Origin: Pohlia nutans
Lineage: Eukaryota; Streptophyta; Bryopsida; Bryales; Mniaceae
Direction of reading: 5' to 3'
DNA: 64,000 nt
Assembly: GCA_022496805.1 (NCBI GenBank)
Contig: CM040101.1
Span: forward strand, 4,652,501 to 4,716,500
Positions within the stretch are counted from its first letter, which is position 1. Each line of letters begins with the position of its first letter. A model generated the notes under the pieces. It saw only the letters and a program-made list of their open reading frames with translations, was not told where the DNA came from and made no database searches. Both the position numbers and the translations under genes were made by a program. This document shows, one piece after another, positions 1-11,714 of this stretch.

Positions 1-397
1 TACCTTTTTCTGTCACCTTTTTCGGCCATCACATGGGAAATATTTGTGTTTTGGCAAGCTGCGACTTTAACTTGGGTTGGCTTTGGCAATTTGATGCTCA
101 TTTGCATAGGCTTGTTACATGACATTATTTTTTGTTACAATCTGGCTGCTAGCAACCTGAAAAAACAACCCCGATCAGTGACAGTAGACATTTCGCCAAG
201 CCATGTTGACATCTAACAAAGTGTACATAGGGTCAAGTTAGGAGATGAGATCAGGTTACAAGGATACATATATATTTCGAAAGAGCTGAGATCAATGTGA
301 AGTGGTCTTGGCTCAAAATGCTCAATATCTCTACAGGTATAGATGCTTAATAGCTGCATATATATTGAGCTCAAAAAGGATCGGAGTGACTGTGCAG
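1..397. other. Upstream intron of the U-box gene (no exon seen)
   Basis: I see no convincing coding exon here. The U-box exon at 398 begins directly after a splice acceptor (…gtgcag) and starts inside the domain, so its N-terminal residues (the usual C-P-x-x motif before V-M-K-D-P-V) must be encoded further upstream. This stretch is therefore most likely intron. Confidence 0.5.
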
Positions 398-3300
398 GTG
401 ATGAAAGATCCGGTGTTCCTGCAATCTGGGCGAACATATGAGCGCAGGGCGATAGAGAAGTGGTTCAGGGCGTGTGAAGAGGAAGGACGGCCAGCCACAT
501 GCCCAGTGTCGGGACAGGCAGTGACATCCACGGAGCTGCAACCGAGCCTGGTTCTTCGTCAAACCATTCAGGACTGGAAGCAGCGCAACGTGGGCATTCG
601 AATCCGTTTAGTTACCCCTCGCTTGAACCCTACCGCATCGGTATGTATTTTAAACCCTAAACCCTAAACCTCCGTCCCTTCAAACATTTTAACCAATATC
701 TATGCCGGAGTGCTCTTGCATTGAGTCGAGAGATCACTTCGGATACAAGAGCCAAATCAATCTGTTTTTATCACGAAGTATGAATTTTCTTCTGCACTTT
801 TTTCAATGGGAGGTTGTACACCTCTACAAGTGACAGTAGACAACCCCAAAGATCGGTAGCCGTAACTTACACCACTTGCTAAGAAGTTCAAGTAAATTTA
901 TGTGGAAAACATTCAACTCATTGTGAACAGAGTAAGGAGACTGAGCATGCACTGGAGGAGATTCATCTCATGGCGGAGGACAGCGCCGAAAATCGTCGCA
1001 AGCTTCTGGAAGCAGGATTCATTCCTCTGGTGCTTGGAGTATGGCAGCGGAATCATGGAAGGTCACGAGCTCATCACCTGCGAACTGGAAGCCTCGCCGC
1101 TCTCCGCAGCATGGCCACAGGCTCTCAAGAAAACAAGGTACTGTAACTCTTTTACTCACAACCCATGTCAAATCCTCACTCTACGACAGACCATTAAAAT
1201 CCGTTCACGTTTGCGTAGACCTCAAAAGACTCCCTAGAATCACACCATTCTTGGCTTTGTCACGTTTTTCAACATGGTACAAATCTTTTGCTATTCAGGT
1301 TTGCGTTGACCTCAAAAGACTCCCTAGAATCACACTGTTCTTGGTGTTTTTCCGTGTCAACAGTATGTGATGGTGGAGATGGGAGCGATCATGGTGGCAG
1401 TGCAAAGCCTATGCAGCGGTGCGGAGAAAGAGAAAGAAAGTGCAGTGGGTCTCCTGCACGAGTTCTCCTTAAGCCCCGCGATTTGCACATGCATCGGCTC
1501 GGAACAAGGCGCCATCGTTGCGTTAATCGGGGCGACCTCGGAAAACGGCGAGGTTTGTAAGCTGGCGGAGCAGACACTCAGGAACATGGAGAGACTGGAC
1601 GCCAATGCGTTGCGAATGGCGAGGGCAGGGCGAATGCAACCCGTGCTGACGCGCTTGTGCGACGGCCCTGAGGCAACGCAAGTGGAGCTGGCGCAACACT
1701 TGGCAGAGATGATCCTCACGAGCACGAGCAAAGAAGCCGTGGCGGAAACGGGAGGGAAGACGCTCGTGAGAATGATGTCGATCAGTCCCAATGCGAGGGA
1801 AGCCGCGTTGGGTGCGCTGTTCAACTTGTCTACAATCGATGGCACGGCAGAGACACTCGTGAATGCTGGCGCCATCGCCCATCTTGTGTCGACGATTTCC
1901 TCACTTCCCGCGCCGGAGAATTTGAAGGAGATTGCTGTTTGCACTCTGGCAAATCTCGTCTTGGTGCCGGGTTCCTGGGAGCACTCTGTCGTAGACAAAG
2001 ACGGCCACTTCTTGCACTCCGAGAAAATCCTCAACAAATTCTTCGCCCTTCTTCACACTGGAAGCTCCCTGTGGAAGGAGAAGATCCTGCACGTTTTGTA
2101 CAGCATGGCTTGCTCTAGCCAAGTGGCAGGTTTGTAGCCCCATCTCCCTCCTTGACCCACAAACTGAGCATTTTACCTGTTCACTGCATGTTTTGGCAAC
2201 ACTTATACTTGTTTTGAATTTAACCCTTAAAGGACCAAAGATTCAAAGTGACAAATTCATTCGATCATATTGTGAAAAATTTAATTCAAATGCAACCAAA
2301 TTTTATATCACCATAGTGAATGAAGAACATTGCTTGTGTTGGTCAAAAAAGAAACAAATTTGAACAAAAGCAACTCCATGTAGAACCTCTCAAAAATGCT
2401 AAAAAAACATAAGACCCAACTCAGGCTTCTTAGTCCTTTAGGGGTTAACCCCTAAATGTTGGCCCTATAACCATGGAATCTTGCTTTACCTGTCACACTC
2501 AATTTTGGCAATATAAATAAGATAAGAATTCAACTTTATGTATTTTTAGTAGATGAAGCCATGTGTCTACTACAAATCATGAATTTTTCATAAATTTTGG
2601 TGAAAGTTTGAAAATACTATGATTTTTTGAAGCGATTGTAAAAAAAAATCATATCAATTACAAAATGTACTCAAAACTTGTGATTTTTGTATCTAAGGTG
2701 TAAATTACAATGAAGAATTGTACAATAAATGAAAATCATCCGTGTATCTAAATAAATTTAGAATAATTTTCCTACACTATGGTAATATCTACCGAACTTG
2801 CAACTCCAATAAAACACTCAATTTTTAGAGTTTTTCAAAAATTTCAAAATGAAATAGAAACTAGGCTTCGTAAGCTTCATTTTATTAGTTCAGCTCAAAT
2901 GCAATATAACTCATTTTCATGGCCTAAATTTAGTTTAAGCAAGAAAAATCAAAAGAATCCAAAATACACTACATGGTGAATTGTTTTTACTACTCTTTTT
3001 GTAGTTGGGACCCATGTAAAATCCAAAATAGCTTAAATGACCTTACTTTTAACTTGAAGAGGTGGCATGACCAACGAAGAGCCTTCATGAAAAGAATTGG
3101 ATGAAAAATCCTTCATCTACTCTGTTCACTTTGGATAAGTTACATCCATCTGTCAGTATATGGCTACAACGACGTTTAAGGATTAATGTTCATAACATTC
3201 ACTCTAGCATACAATGGCTCTGCTTGCCCCATAGATGGTGCAGTATATTCCACACCCAACAAGACTTCATCAATAGCTAATTGGACAAGTGGACATAGTC

Positions 3301-6000
3301 TCAAGGAAAGACAGAGAGCATGAAGGCTATTGAATGTTATGTCATGTCCTCAATTTAGAGTATTAATGAGTAACTCTTCAACACTTTTAGGAATAGATGA
3401 TATGGAGTAGATTTAGTGCGATTATGATGACCTACTTTCTATACTTACATAGCAAAATAGCAGTTGTAAGAGCTTACATGTCAACAGTTGATGGCAATCA
3501 AAAATGAAATACTTGCATTCTCTATAGAAAACACGCACATGGTACTCCTCACATTAGAATTTCAAAGAACAAAAACAACGTTTCATTACTAAAAATAAAA
3601 GGGCTCACACTACAAGGAGAAGGTGTCGCTTTTCACTCGGTAGGTGAGTCAAACGGTGCCACTTCGCACTCATTGCCTAAGCGCTCAAGACTTGGTGAGT
3701 GCGATTCGTCACATAGGACAAGTGTGTACAATGAACTCTAACATTGTTCTAAGTGAGAAGCGACACCTTTGCTAGTAGTGTCAAGTCAGGAATACACTCA
3801 AAACTCTTTTATATCACGTCTTGGGTGATTTATGTACATGAATTCAGAACTTGACATGTGAAAACTGTCTAATCACATGGCAAATATTCTTTAGAATGTG
3901 ATGTTCACAAAGAGAAATAAAGGCATTCCCACATGGGATTTCATATGGGAAGTGGGACAAAATTCCCACAATTGTAACTTTCTTGGGATGATTGTAGTGT
4001 ATTTTAGATCTGAGAAAGTTACAATTGTGGGAAATTTGTCCGCGTTTCCCATATGGGAATCTTGTATTTATCTCCTTGTGGTTAGAGAGTATGACAATAA
4101 CAAGCTTAGAGTGTAAAAGGATTCTTGGCACTGTTGTGGAGAGTGGAACTAACTAGTGCTATAGAATGTTGTGGTGTCCGAAAATGTGGATATTGTGGCA
4201 TTTTAATGCGTTGCTGACATGTTTTGAGGTGAGTGTTTGCAGGTGTTGTAGCAGCCAACATAGGCAACTGCGGTGGCTCGACCACACTCATGATGTTCGT
4301 CACGCACGCCGACAGCAACACTCGACTGAATGCCTTGCGCTTGCTGAGCCTGCTCAGTGTCCACATTGGACAAGAGATTGCGGCCGCAATGCGCTCTGCA
4401 CTCCAGCTGAAGTTCCTCAAGCAGATTCTTCTCCTACACAGGAAGCCCATATTGGAAGAGCATCTTGCGGCTGCCACCATTCTTGCCAATACTCCCCTCA
4501 CCGAGTTCGAGGTACGCATGTGCTCATCAACCTCAATGCAGCTTCGTTAATTTTTATTGTAGAGGTGGCACCTATGCATTAATCGTGATTATGAAGAGCA
4601 TGTAACTTATATTTCATAATCTTGATAATCCTTGAGGTGATGTCCGGTAACGTGTAAGACCCTTATTGAATAGAATCCAATCATTGAAGTTATGTTTAGT
4701 TATGTTCAGTTATGTAAAGAACTCTAATTGTACATAATCCAACCATTGAGGTTAAATACGGTAATGTGAAAACCCTCGATTGAGTAGAATTTAAGCATTG
4801 GAGTTTCGTCCAGTAATGTGAACGTAGAGTCTCATTACGTAAACAGCATCCCCACATCCTGGCATGTATTTCTCGTAACGAGGACATTACATTCACATTA
4901 CCTAGTCCATGTAGCTATGTTCACTGTAATTTAGTCGTTCTTGTTTCACTTTCATTCGATTGTGGGACTGACTCTTTGTTCACAAACGACTAACGTCAGT
5001 TGTCGCTCTTCAATATGACCCCAAAAGTCACTCTGATTCAAGAATACAACTTGACATTAACGTCCCATTTCAGCGATCGATGCATTGGATGTCGGTGAAC
5101 ATGGAAGTGAGATCAGTGATTGAATGGTATCTAATGAGAGGAGGTTGTGAGCAGGTAATCCGAGTGCTGGAAGTTGAGATGCTGCAGTGGACAGTGAGCA
5201 CGCTGCAAGACTACAAAACAGGTGCGCAGCGAGACCGTCGTCGCCTACAGTCAGGGCGAGCAGAACACACGATCGCAGTGCAGGAGGCGCTGCTGGGAAT
5301 CCTCCTCCACTTCGCACGAAACTCCAACATCACCATCCTCAACACGCTGCGGGAGCTGCAGGCGTTCACGCTGTTCCAGGTCCATCTGAGCTCGTGGACG
5401 CCGCGCATCAAGGAACGATCGGCGCGGGGCCTGCAGCACCTCTCGCAACGCTGCCACCTCTTCAACTCCACCCCGCAGCGCGCCTCCTTCTTCGGCCTGT
5501 GCGTGTTCCCTGCCAAAGCCGTCGAGTGCGCCGTGCACGGCGGACACCACTGCAGCCCCAACGGCACGTTCTGCCTGGTCGCAGCGCAGGCCGTGGGACC
5601 TCTGATCCGACTGGTGAAGAAGGAAGACGATGAGGTTGTTCGAGACGCTGCACTGGGCGCCCTGTCCACGCTACTTGCGGATTCTAGCACTGTGGATGTG
5701 AAACAAGGCGTGGAGGAGCTCGTGCGCGGCGGGGGCGTGCAACCGATTTTGGACTTGTTGTATCAAGGGCAGCTGCAGGAGAAAGCCGTGTGGGTCATCG
5801 AGCGTGTTCTGCGCGTCGAGGAGTACGCGACACGGTACGCCGGAGATCAGGAGCTCCACCATGGCCTCACCGAAGCTGTTCGTCACACCCGTTGCCCCAA
5901 AACACGCCAACTTGCACAAACAGCCCTCGCCCTCCTCTGCTCGCATTCTGCAGCACGCGGAAGAAATTCCACCCGCCTAGGACGTCGAAACTCACTCTGA
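398..6000 (+). CDS. U-box/ARM-repeat E3 ubiquitin ligase, PUB42/43/44 (SAUL1)-like, 5' partial
   Basis: Probable plant U-box E3 ubiquitin ligase that passes ubiquitin from an E2 to substrates bound by its armadillo repeats. Exons read from splice sites with consistent phase are 398-640, 931-1137, 1364-2129, 4243-4511 and 5074-6000 (TGA), giving about 803 codons. The first exon carries the U-box core: VMKDPV, a Tyr-Glu-Arg-Arg-Ala-Ile-Glu-Lys-Trp helix, TCPVSGQ, and LVLRQTIQDW. Exons 2-5 are Leu/Ala-rich ARM helices such as LVNAGAIAHLV and EAALGALFNLST. The C-terminal part has the Cys-rich stretch CAVHGGHHCSPNGTFCLV followed by ARM helices, which I associate with the PUB42/43/44 (SAUL1) group; in angiosperms this group acts in senescence and immunity. 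The start codon lies before the window. Intron 3 (2130-4242) is a nest of MITEs. The stop codon lies exactly at the start of a tandem duplication in the 3' flank. The subfamily call is from memory and less sure than U-box/ARM. Confidence 0.88.
1209..1344. repeat. Direct repeat pair in a U-box gene intron
   Basis: Two near-identical ~46-bp copies (1209-1254 and 1299-1344) share the core acctcaaaagactccctag, with a 90-bp period. They lie in the intron between exons 931-1137 and 1364-2129, and the second copy runs up to about 20 bp before the splice acceptor. Confidence 0.85.
2220..2448. mobile_element. TTAA-site MITE, family B, copy 1 (229 bp)
   Basis: The element is bounded by TTAA on both sides, with inverted termini CCCTTAAAGGACCAA and CCCCTAAAGGACTAAG. 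The interior is AT-rich and non-coding, and it aligns with the reverse complement of the 230-bp element at 60963-61192. It sits in intron 3 of the U-box gene and shares its right TTAA with the next element. Confidence 0.75.
2445..3186. mobile_element. TTAA-site MITE, family C, copy 1
   Basis: It starts TTAACCCCTAAATGTTGG and probably ends CGTTTAAGGATTAA. The left ~250 bp is colinear with the element at 39060-39427 (shared gaccatggaatc-type block, and the tttttagtagatgaagcca block), and the right end is also shared (gttacatc.cat). No coding capacity is seen. The right boundary is less certain than the left. Confidence 0.6.
3608..3780. mobile_element. Miniature CACTA element, 173 bp, TSD TCA
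   Basis: The termini are CACTACAAGGAGAAGGTGTC and, on the other strand, CACTACTAGCAAAGGTGTCG. The inverted repeat extends about 30 bp with few mismatches. It is flanked by a perfect 3-bp duplication, TCA (3605-3607 and 3781-3783), as expected for En/Spm (CACTA) transposition. It is non-coding and lies inside intron 3 of the U-box gene. Confidence 0.9.
3925..4060. repeat. Foldback (hairpin) element in a U-box gene intron
   Basis: Arms of about 50 bp face each other around a short loop near 3995-4005. Left is attcccacatggga…cccacaattgtaacttt, and right is the complement, aaagttacaattgtggg…cccatatgggaat. The transcript would fold into a long hairpin. It could be a small foldback MITE; no clear target duplication was seen. 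Confidence 0.75.
4630..4830. repeat. Degenerate tandem repeat in intron 4 of the U-box gene
   Basis: Two to three diverged units share the order …gaggt…cggtaa.gtg…ga.tagaat…cattg.agt; the clearest are near 4633-4690 and 4745-4805. The stretch is non-coding and its function is unknown. Confidence 0.55.
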
Positions 6001-6423
6001 TATCGCCATCGCCATCGCCGCAAATGAAAAGGAAATTACGCGGTGTCAGAGTGCAAGTTTTCAAGCTTTTGCAGCGAGGACGAGGCCGCCTCTGTTTTCA
6101 AGGGAGCACTGTCGGTGCGCTTATCTATCATAAGGTATTAGTGTCCTACGCAAGTTATTTTGAAACTTGCCTTGAGATCTCCGTCAAGATGAAACAATTG
6201 ACTGATTGACTGATATCGCCATCGCCATCGCCGCATCTGTTACTTTTCGTTGGGCGCAAATGACAAGGAAATTCCGGAGTGCAAATTTTCAAGCTTTTGT
6301 GGCCGCATCTATTTTCAAGTGATCGAGCACCGTCGGTGTGCTGGTCAGTATCATAAGTTATTAGTGTCCTACGCAAGTTGTTTTGACAAGGTCGTCGTCA
6401 ATATGAAATGATTGACTGATTGA
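5998..6423. repeat. Tandem duplication (~213 bp x2) starting at the U-box stop codon
   Basis: Unit 1 (5998-6210) begins with the TGA stop of the U-box gene and reads tgatatcgccatcgccatcg. Unit 2 begins the same way at 6211. Both units contain the block tattagtgtcctacgcaagt and end in gattgactgattgac. The duplicated region should lie in the 3' UTR, so the transcript may carry two copies. Confidence 0.88.
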
Positions 6424-6642
6424 CCGAAGTTGAGTGTATAATGGCATCGATCGATAGCAAAAGAGGTGAATAAGAGGCAAGTGTAAGTATTGTAGAACAG
6501 ACAATAGAGTTAGTTTAGGTGAAGAAGAATTCGCCATTTAGGCTCTTACTAGATGTTTGTGATATGAGGTAAATAGTCTTATACCCACCCACTTTGGTTT
6601 CACTTTTGGAATGATAATGTGGGCTGCCCTAAACCTGTCATT

Positions 6643-7210
6643 TTAACCCGTAAAGGACTGTGGGTTTTTCTTGTTTTCTCCTCTTTCTATTCATTTTCAT
6701 GTGATTTTAAAAAAAAAAAATTTCTCTTGATAGCTAATTCGAATTTGAACAGTACCAAAAAATTATAATTTTTTTGACCAGGTTAATAATTTTTCCCATG
6801 TCTCCAAAGACAATCATAAAAGGTCAGAAAAGTCATTTTCATTTCATTTTTCCACTTCAAAGTAACGCTATAAACTTCCAATTTGTACTGTCAAATTCTA
6901 TGAAAACTTTATGATGCATTCTTTTGGTAGTCTGAAGTAAGATCATACGGTCAGAGATGCAAAAAATATCATATCTAAGGTTTATTTTAAGCCCTACCCA
7001 AACTGCTCATTCTTCCCAAAAAAAAACATTTCTCTCCCCATGAGTTTCACTTACGAAGTTGGAATCAAAACAAATTGGATCCCCATTTTTGTATCAACAC
7101 ACCAAATTCACATAATGTTTTTCAAAAACTTAGGATAAAAATTGACACCGTGGGAACCAACTCAGACATTGAAACGTCCTATGTAGGACACTTGGTCTTT
7201 TACGGTTTAA
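6643..7210. mobile_element. TTAA-site MITE, family B-like, 568 bp
   Basis: The ends are TTAACCCGTAAAGGACTG and, inverted, TTAAACCGTAAAAGACC, with TTAA on both sides. The interior is AT-rich and non-coding, and longer than the 229-230-bp family B copies. It lies just downstream of the U-box gene. Confidence 0.65.
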
Positions 7211-7439
7211 CCTGATTTGCACATAGATTAACTGCATTAATTGGCATACATTTCAACTCTATTATTTGTATAAGGTTCCATTGCCTTGTTCATATGAGTC
7301 TTTTGTAACTTGGTAGCAGCTTGTGCGCCCTTGGAATTCCACATCAATTTTCCTTCCATTCATTTTACAGGTCACAACCACTAAGAAAAGCGACATGTCG
7401 CTCTATCTATAAAGCATTAATTAAATTGTGTTGGAAATG

Positions 7440-8220
7440 CTACTAGGTTACAATATTCTTTTAAGGGTATTTGTTTAAAATCACACGATATTGTTCATAT
7501 GAATCTATTCATTTAGGGTTCTATGACATTATTCATATGAGGGAGTATTCGTTTAACCCCTAAAAGTCCTCACCCCTCTCCAGATTGGGAAGATTTGTGG
7601 AGATGCACTATAAAATGCAACTAAGAGAGATATTTTGAACTGTCTTGATGTATAATAATAGTTGTACATTATGGATTTTAGATATCTAAATGGTTGGATC
7701 TAAAATTGCTATCACCATTATTTTTGTATAAAAATTGAAATTTAAAATTCAAAATTCTTTTGTAATTTGATTACAAATAAGATATTGACAATTTGTGATG
7801 GGTTAAAATGTAATACTCTAAATGTAGTGATTTTTGGAGATTTTTTGGTTGCTTAATTTTATAAGTTGATTTTTTCAAGAGCACTTTTGAACTAAGATCT
7901 TAGAATTTTTTGGTGAAACACTACAACAAAAAATGAGGCATAAAATTTTCACAAATCATCCCCTTTCTAATCGGATCATACATTCATGAAGCTAATTTCC
8001 CATAAAATTTACAATAAAAAGTTCACACTGCAAAAAATGCATAACAGATGAAAAAATGGAGTTTGATTTTGTACATCATTCAAAAAATGGACGCTTGAAC
8101 AATTAGGGGTTAAGGTCCCATGACATAGTACAAATGAGTTTATTTGTCTAAGGTCCCACAACATTGTTTATATGAATCTATTTGTTTAAGGTCCTATGTC
8201 ATTATTCATAAGATAATGAA
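7440..8220. repeat. Tandem array (~45-bp units) split by a MITE
   Basis: Units of the type ctatttgtttaaggtcc(c/t)atg.cattgttcatatgaat occur on both sides of the MITE at 7553-8113, near 7480-7550 and 8114-8215. A uninterrupted unit at about 8165-8190 shows what the insertion site looked like before insertion. A related unit is near 7260-7300. Confidence 0.65.
7553..8113. mobile_element. TTAA-site MITE, family A, copy 1
   Basis: Starts TTAACCCCTAAAAGTCCTC and ends with aattaggggTTAA. The interior is colinear with copies at 18966, 42763 and 48266; shared landmarks include cataaaatgcaacta/gaga.atattttgaac, tacaaataagatattgacaa and catgaaatgaggcata-type blocks. It is non-coding and inserted at a TTAA inside a tandem array. 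Confidence 0.8.
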
Positions 8221-10160
8221 TGAGAGTGATGCAAAATCCACCTAGTGATGCATATATTTAATCATGTCAAAAACGCTAAATGCATAGATTTGATGTGACT
8301 TAGTTTGGTACTTTTTAATTTGCATAGTAAGAGAATAGATTCAAAGATTTTGATGTAATTAGTTAACTCCTAAATGACAAAGGGGTAAAAAGCAAAACCT
8401 AGATGAGTTATAAAATGTTACTTCTAAAACTTTGATGAAGTTTGGACCACAAGAGAAAATGAGAAGTACAATGTTTAGTAATTACATGTACGGTCAAACT
8501 TTCAAAAAATGTTTTAGAAAACCATTTAATAAATTTAGAAGTATTTACCATCTAATATTCATCAACATTACAAATTTAATTTTTAGAAATTGAAATTTGG
8601 TATGATTGGTTAAAACTAGACATTGTACTTTAAAATTTAAGGAATATTCTTTTTCAAAGGAGAGAACATCATTAGTTTTGCGAAATAGTAAATTTTATAA
8701 CACTAGGACAATATTGAGGTCTTTGTCTTTGAAAAATTCTCCTTGGTGAAGTTTAACTCAGATTGACATGATTCAAATTAGATTGGAAAGTAGACTTGAT
8801 TTTCTACTTTATTTTTTTTATTTTTTTAAATTTTATAAAAAAAATTCATCCTTGGCAGTCCGTAAAAATAGGACAACGACCATAAAATGGTCATTTGGTC
8901 ACCTAGGTTTTTGCTCACCGCGCTCTCCGTTGTTAGAGAGATTCAAACCTTATACCTTCTCAATGCTAGAGAAGCTCCCTTAAGCCACACTTGAGTTTCT
9001 ACCAAAGAATCTTCATGTGCCCCGACACCAGCCCTCATGCTCACCCGAAACAAGCGTTTGGTTGTTGGTGATTGAAAATTGCATTGAAGTCTATTTGAAG
9101 GCTGAAAACACTATGTAGCAGACAAGCTACTCTTCCTTGATTTTACAGATAACTCAAATGTCAAGTCATAGCATTTGACAATGTGTATGTTATGCATTCT
9201 TGTTTGGTTTTTGATTACAAATTCGATGTTGGTTTATGATACTCGACTTGTTGTGTATGGCGATCTTACTTTACAAGTCAAAGACCTAACATTTTGATCA
9301 ATGACTAGACTAACATATTGTTCTATGTCAACAAATTATAAATCTTAAAGGCTTCATTTTATCATCTCTTTCTTTAGGTTTGACTAAGCTCCAAAGGGCC
9401 GTCCTATGGTTTCCATGTCTTTGTAAACTCTCTAAGCTTGATCAAGCTTCATGTCTTCTCTAGCTAAAGCTCTCAATTAAGTTCAAACCATCATTTCAAG
9501 CCTCAATGTGCAAGTTCATTGAAACTTCTGGTGTACATCTCATCAATTTGAAGCTTATCAAACTCATGCTCAAATATAGAGTTCATTTGCTTAGAGTAGT
9601 TAAATCCCAATCAACCTTTGCTTATACTCTTCGCATTACTGAGTATAATAAATGTGTATTCATTTATTATTCAATTCATTCATCAAACAACATTGAACTA
9701 ATACAAGGTCCTTCACATATCTCCAATATTTATGAAGCCACTTTTTTACGCCATGGTTGTCACGCAATTAACATTTGTTGATACTACTATAAAATTTGTT
9801 TAGTTCAAGTTAACACCGTAGTTTACTAGCAGGTTCCGCACCCAATTGCCTAATATTTAAGTGTTTCTAAAAATAAATTAGATATAAACGAATATTCTTT
9901 GAAATTCGTATATTCCATAACAAAAATAGTTTTCTTGAAAAAACAATTTCCCGAAATTTTAGGCATCTATTTTTAGAACTATTTAATGCCAAATCTGCTA
10001 ATAAACTACAGTGCTTCCAATAGTGTTTGCTTGCACACTAACCATTTGATGATAAAATAATAGTTCATTCATCTATCATACATTAGTTTTGGTTAAAGCA
10101 AAACGAAATTAGTCACTTTCCTCATTACAGATGAATGATGATTTAAGGATCACCTGAAGC
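8221..10160. other. Gene-poor AT-rich stretch
   Basis: I see no supported gene. Short open frames here (for example near 8768-8983 and 9506-9781) lack splice-site support, codon bias or recognisable motifs. The sequence is AT-rich and probably decayed repeat DNA. Confidence 0.6.
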
Positions 10161-11714
10161 ATGTCTTCCGGTCATAATTCTAGACCTTTTTTTAATGTCA
10201 AAAGTGAAAGTAAAAGGAAAGAAACAGGTAAGGGAACCAAAAAGTCCTTCACGTTCTCACACGTTCTCCAACCGTTCCCAAACGCGGACCCGTGTGGAAC
10301 TAGAATCAGCCGATGGTCAATCGAGACGGTCCATCACGTCACCTCGTACGTTCCCAAAGAGTTTCTTTCACGTTCCCATCAACAGCCTTTCCACTAGGGC
10401 TACGATGTCCAGTTAGCCACAAGCGCATAAGAACGAGATCCACGTAGGGATCCAGTCCAGTGGGGCAGGCCCGTTCCGGGGCAGAACGGGCGATCTGGTT
10501 GGTCACTTCCAGAGCCGGGATGCCCATTCTGAAGCAGAACGGGTCCTCTTGCCCAGACAGAACGCCGGTTCTGAGGCAGAACCTGGCCTCCAGTTCGGAG
10601 AAGCTGGAAAATGAGAGACGAAGGGTCTTGGACTGAGCGTTTGGCCTGCTGCTGCTGCTGCTATCACGAGGGTTAGCAACATCGACGCTAGGAGATAGCC
10701 CCATTGACGAGGCTTGCATAGCGCAAGCTGTGGTTGTGTGCTCCGAGGTTGCCTGAGCCTGCGTTGCCTGGAAGAAAAACACTTGCCGAATCCGTTCCAG
10801 AGCTTTGAGAGCGAAAGAGCGGCTCTCGTTGTGTCAAAGAAAGTGAATCGCAGGGGTACTAAGTTTCGTCTTCTTTTCTCTCGGTGAATGATGAGATTAT
10901 TGCGGCTTTTTCTTATTAATTTTGATTTGATTGCTGGATTGTTTGGAATGGGATGGATGAGCTCATAAATTAGTGTGAGGCCGTCCATTATCGTGAGACA
11001 GGATTAGTTGTTCCTGGTTTCGTCTCCTAGAACGTGACGGTTTTCTTGCTGATGCCTGAGTTTTGTTTTTAGTTTCGGAGATTGCGACGTTTGATCTTAT
11101 GCCATTTGAGTTGCTGTTGTTCTTTGTATGAGTTTTGTTTGAAGATTTAGGTGTCCGTGACGGTGGAATTTGGAGCAAATTAAGACTGGTATGGTATATA
11201 TTTCTCATTAAATCCATTTTCTTATGTGAAGAATTCACTAATTTCTTTTTGTTTCGTTCTTGTTTCTCCAGAAAAATTGCATTCGCAAGTGCGGCGGGTC
11301 TTGAACTAGCGGCTTTGCGCTTCCTTTGATGATTAGGGTTAATCTGTGGAAATTTTGGAAAGTTTATACCAGAGGCATGGGAAGTGAGGGAATCGGAGGA
11401 CTAGTCTGCTCATGAGTAATTGGAAGAGTCTTGTTCGAATTGGTAACTTGAACGCAGCTCGGAACTAGTGACTTTTCAGTTCTCGCCTCTTACTGATTCT
11501 GTGTGAGATTTTTTAGTTCCTCACTTGGATCGCCTTACAAAAACGGTACGAGTTTCAGTACTGTTGCATCGGCGTTTACATATTCGTGAATGCGGTGTTT
11601 GGCTTTGGTCACAATTTCTCCGAAACCAGACTCCTGTAGCTACATGATACAAATTGAGGATTGATCTATTGGCCAAGTCATAGTGGAAAGCTAGAATCAG
11701 AGGAAGGTTTCGCC
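10161..11714. promoter_or_regulatory. Upstream region / possible 5' UTR of the RING-Pumilio gene
   Basis: This GC-richer stretch precedes the ATG at 11715. It holds several acgttc(c/t)c motifs (10247-10380), three GC-rich hairpin motifs (10471-10586), a CTG run near 10648 and long T-rich tracts near 11200-11270 that could be intron ends. A 5' UTR intron is plausible, but no transcription start can be fixed from sequence. The open frame on - at 10339-10782 has no recognisable motif. Confidence 0.35.
10471..10586. repeat. Three spaced hairpin motifs
   Basis: Three imperfect palindromes recur about every 50 bp: ccgttccggggcagaacggg (10471-10490), cattctgaagcagaacgg (near 10525-10542) and ccggttctgaggcagaacc (10565-10583). 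The shared core is ttc(c/t)g.(g)gcagaac. They lie about 1.1-1.2 kb upstream of the RING-Pumilio start codon. Role unknown. Confidence 0.6.
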
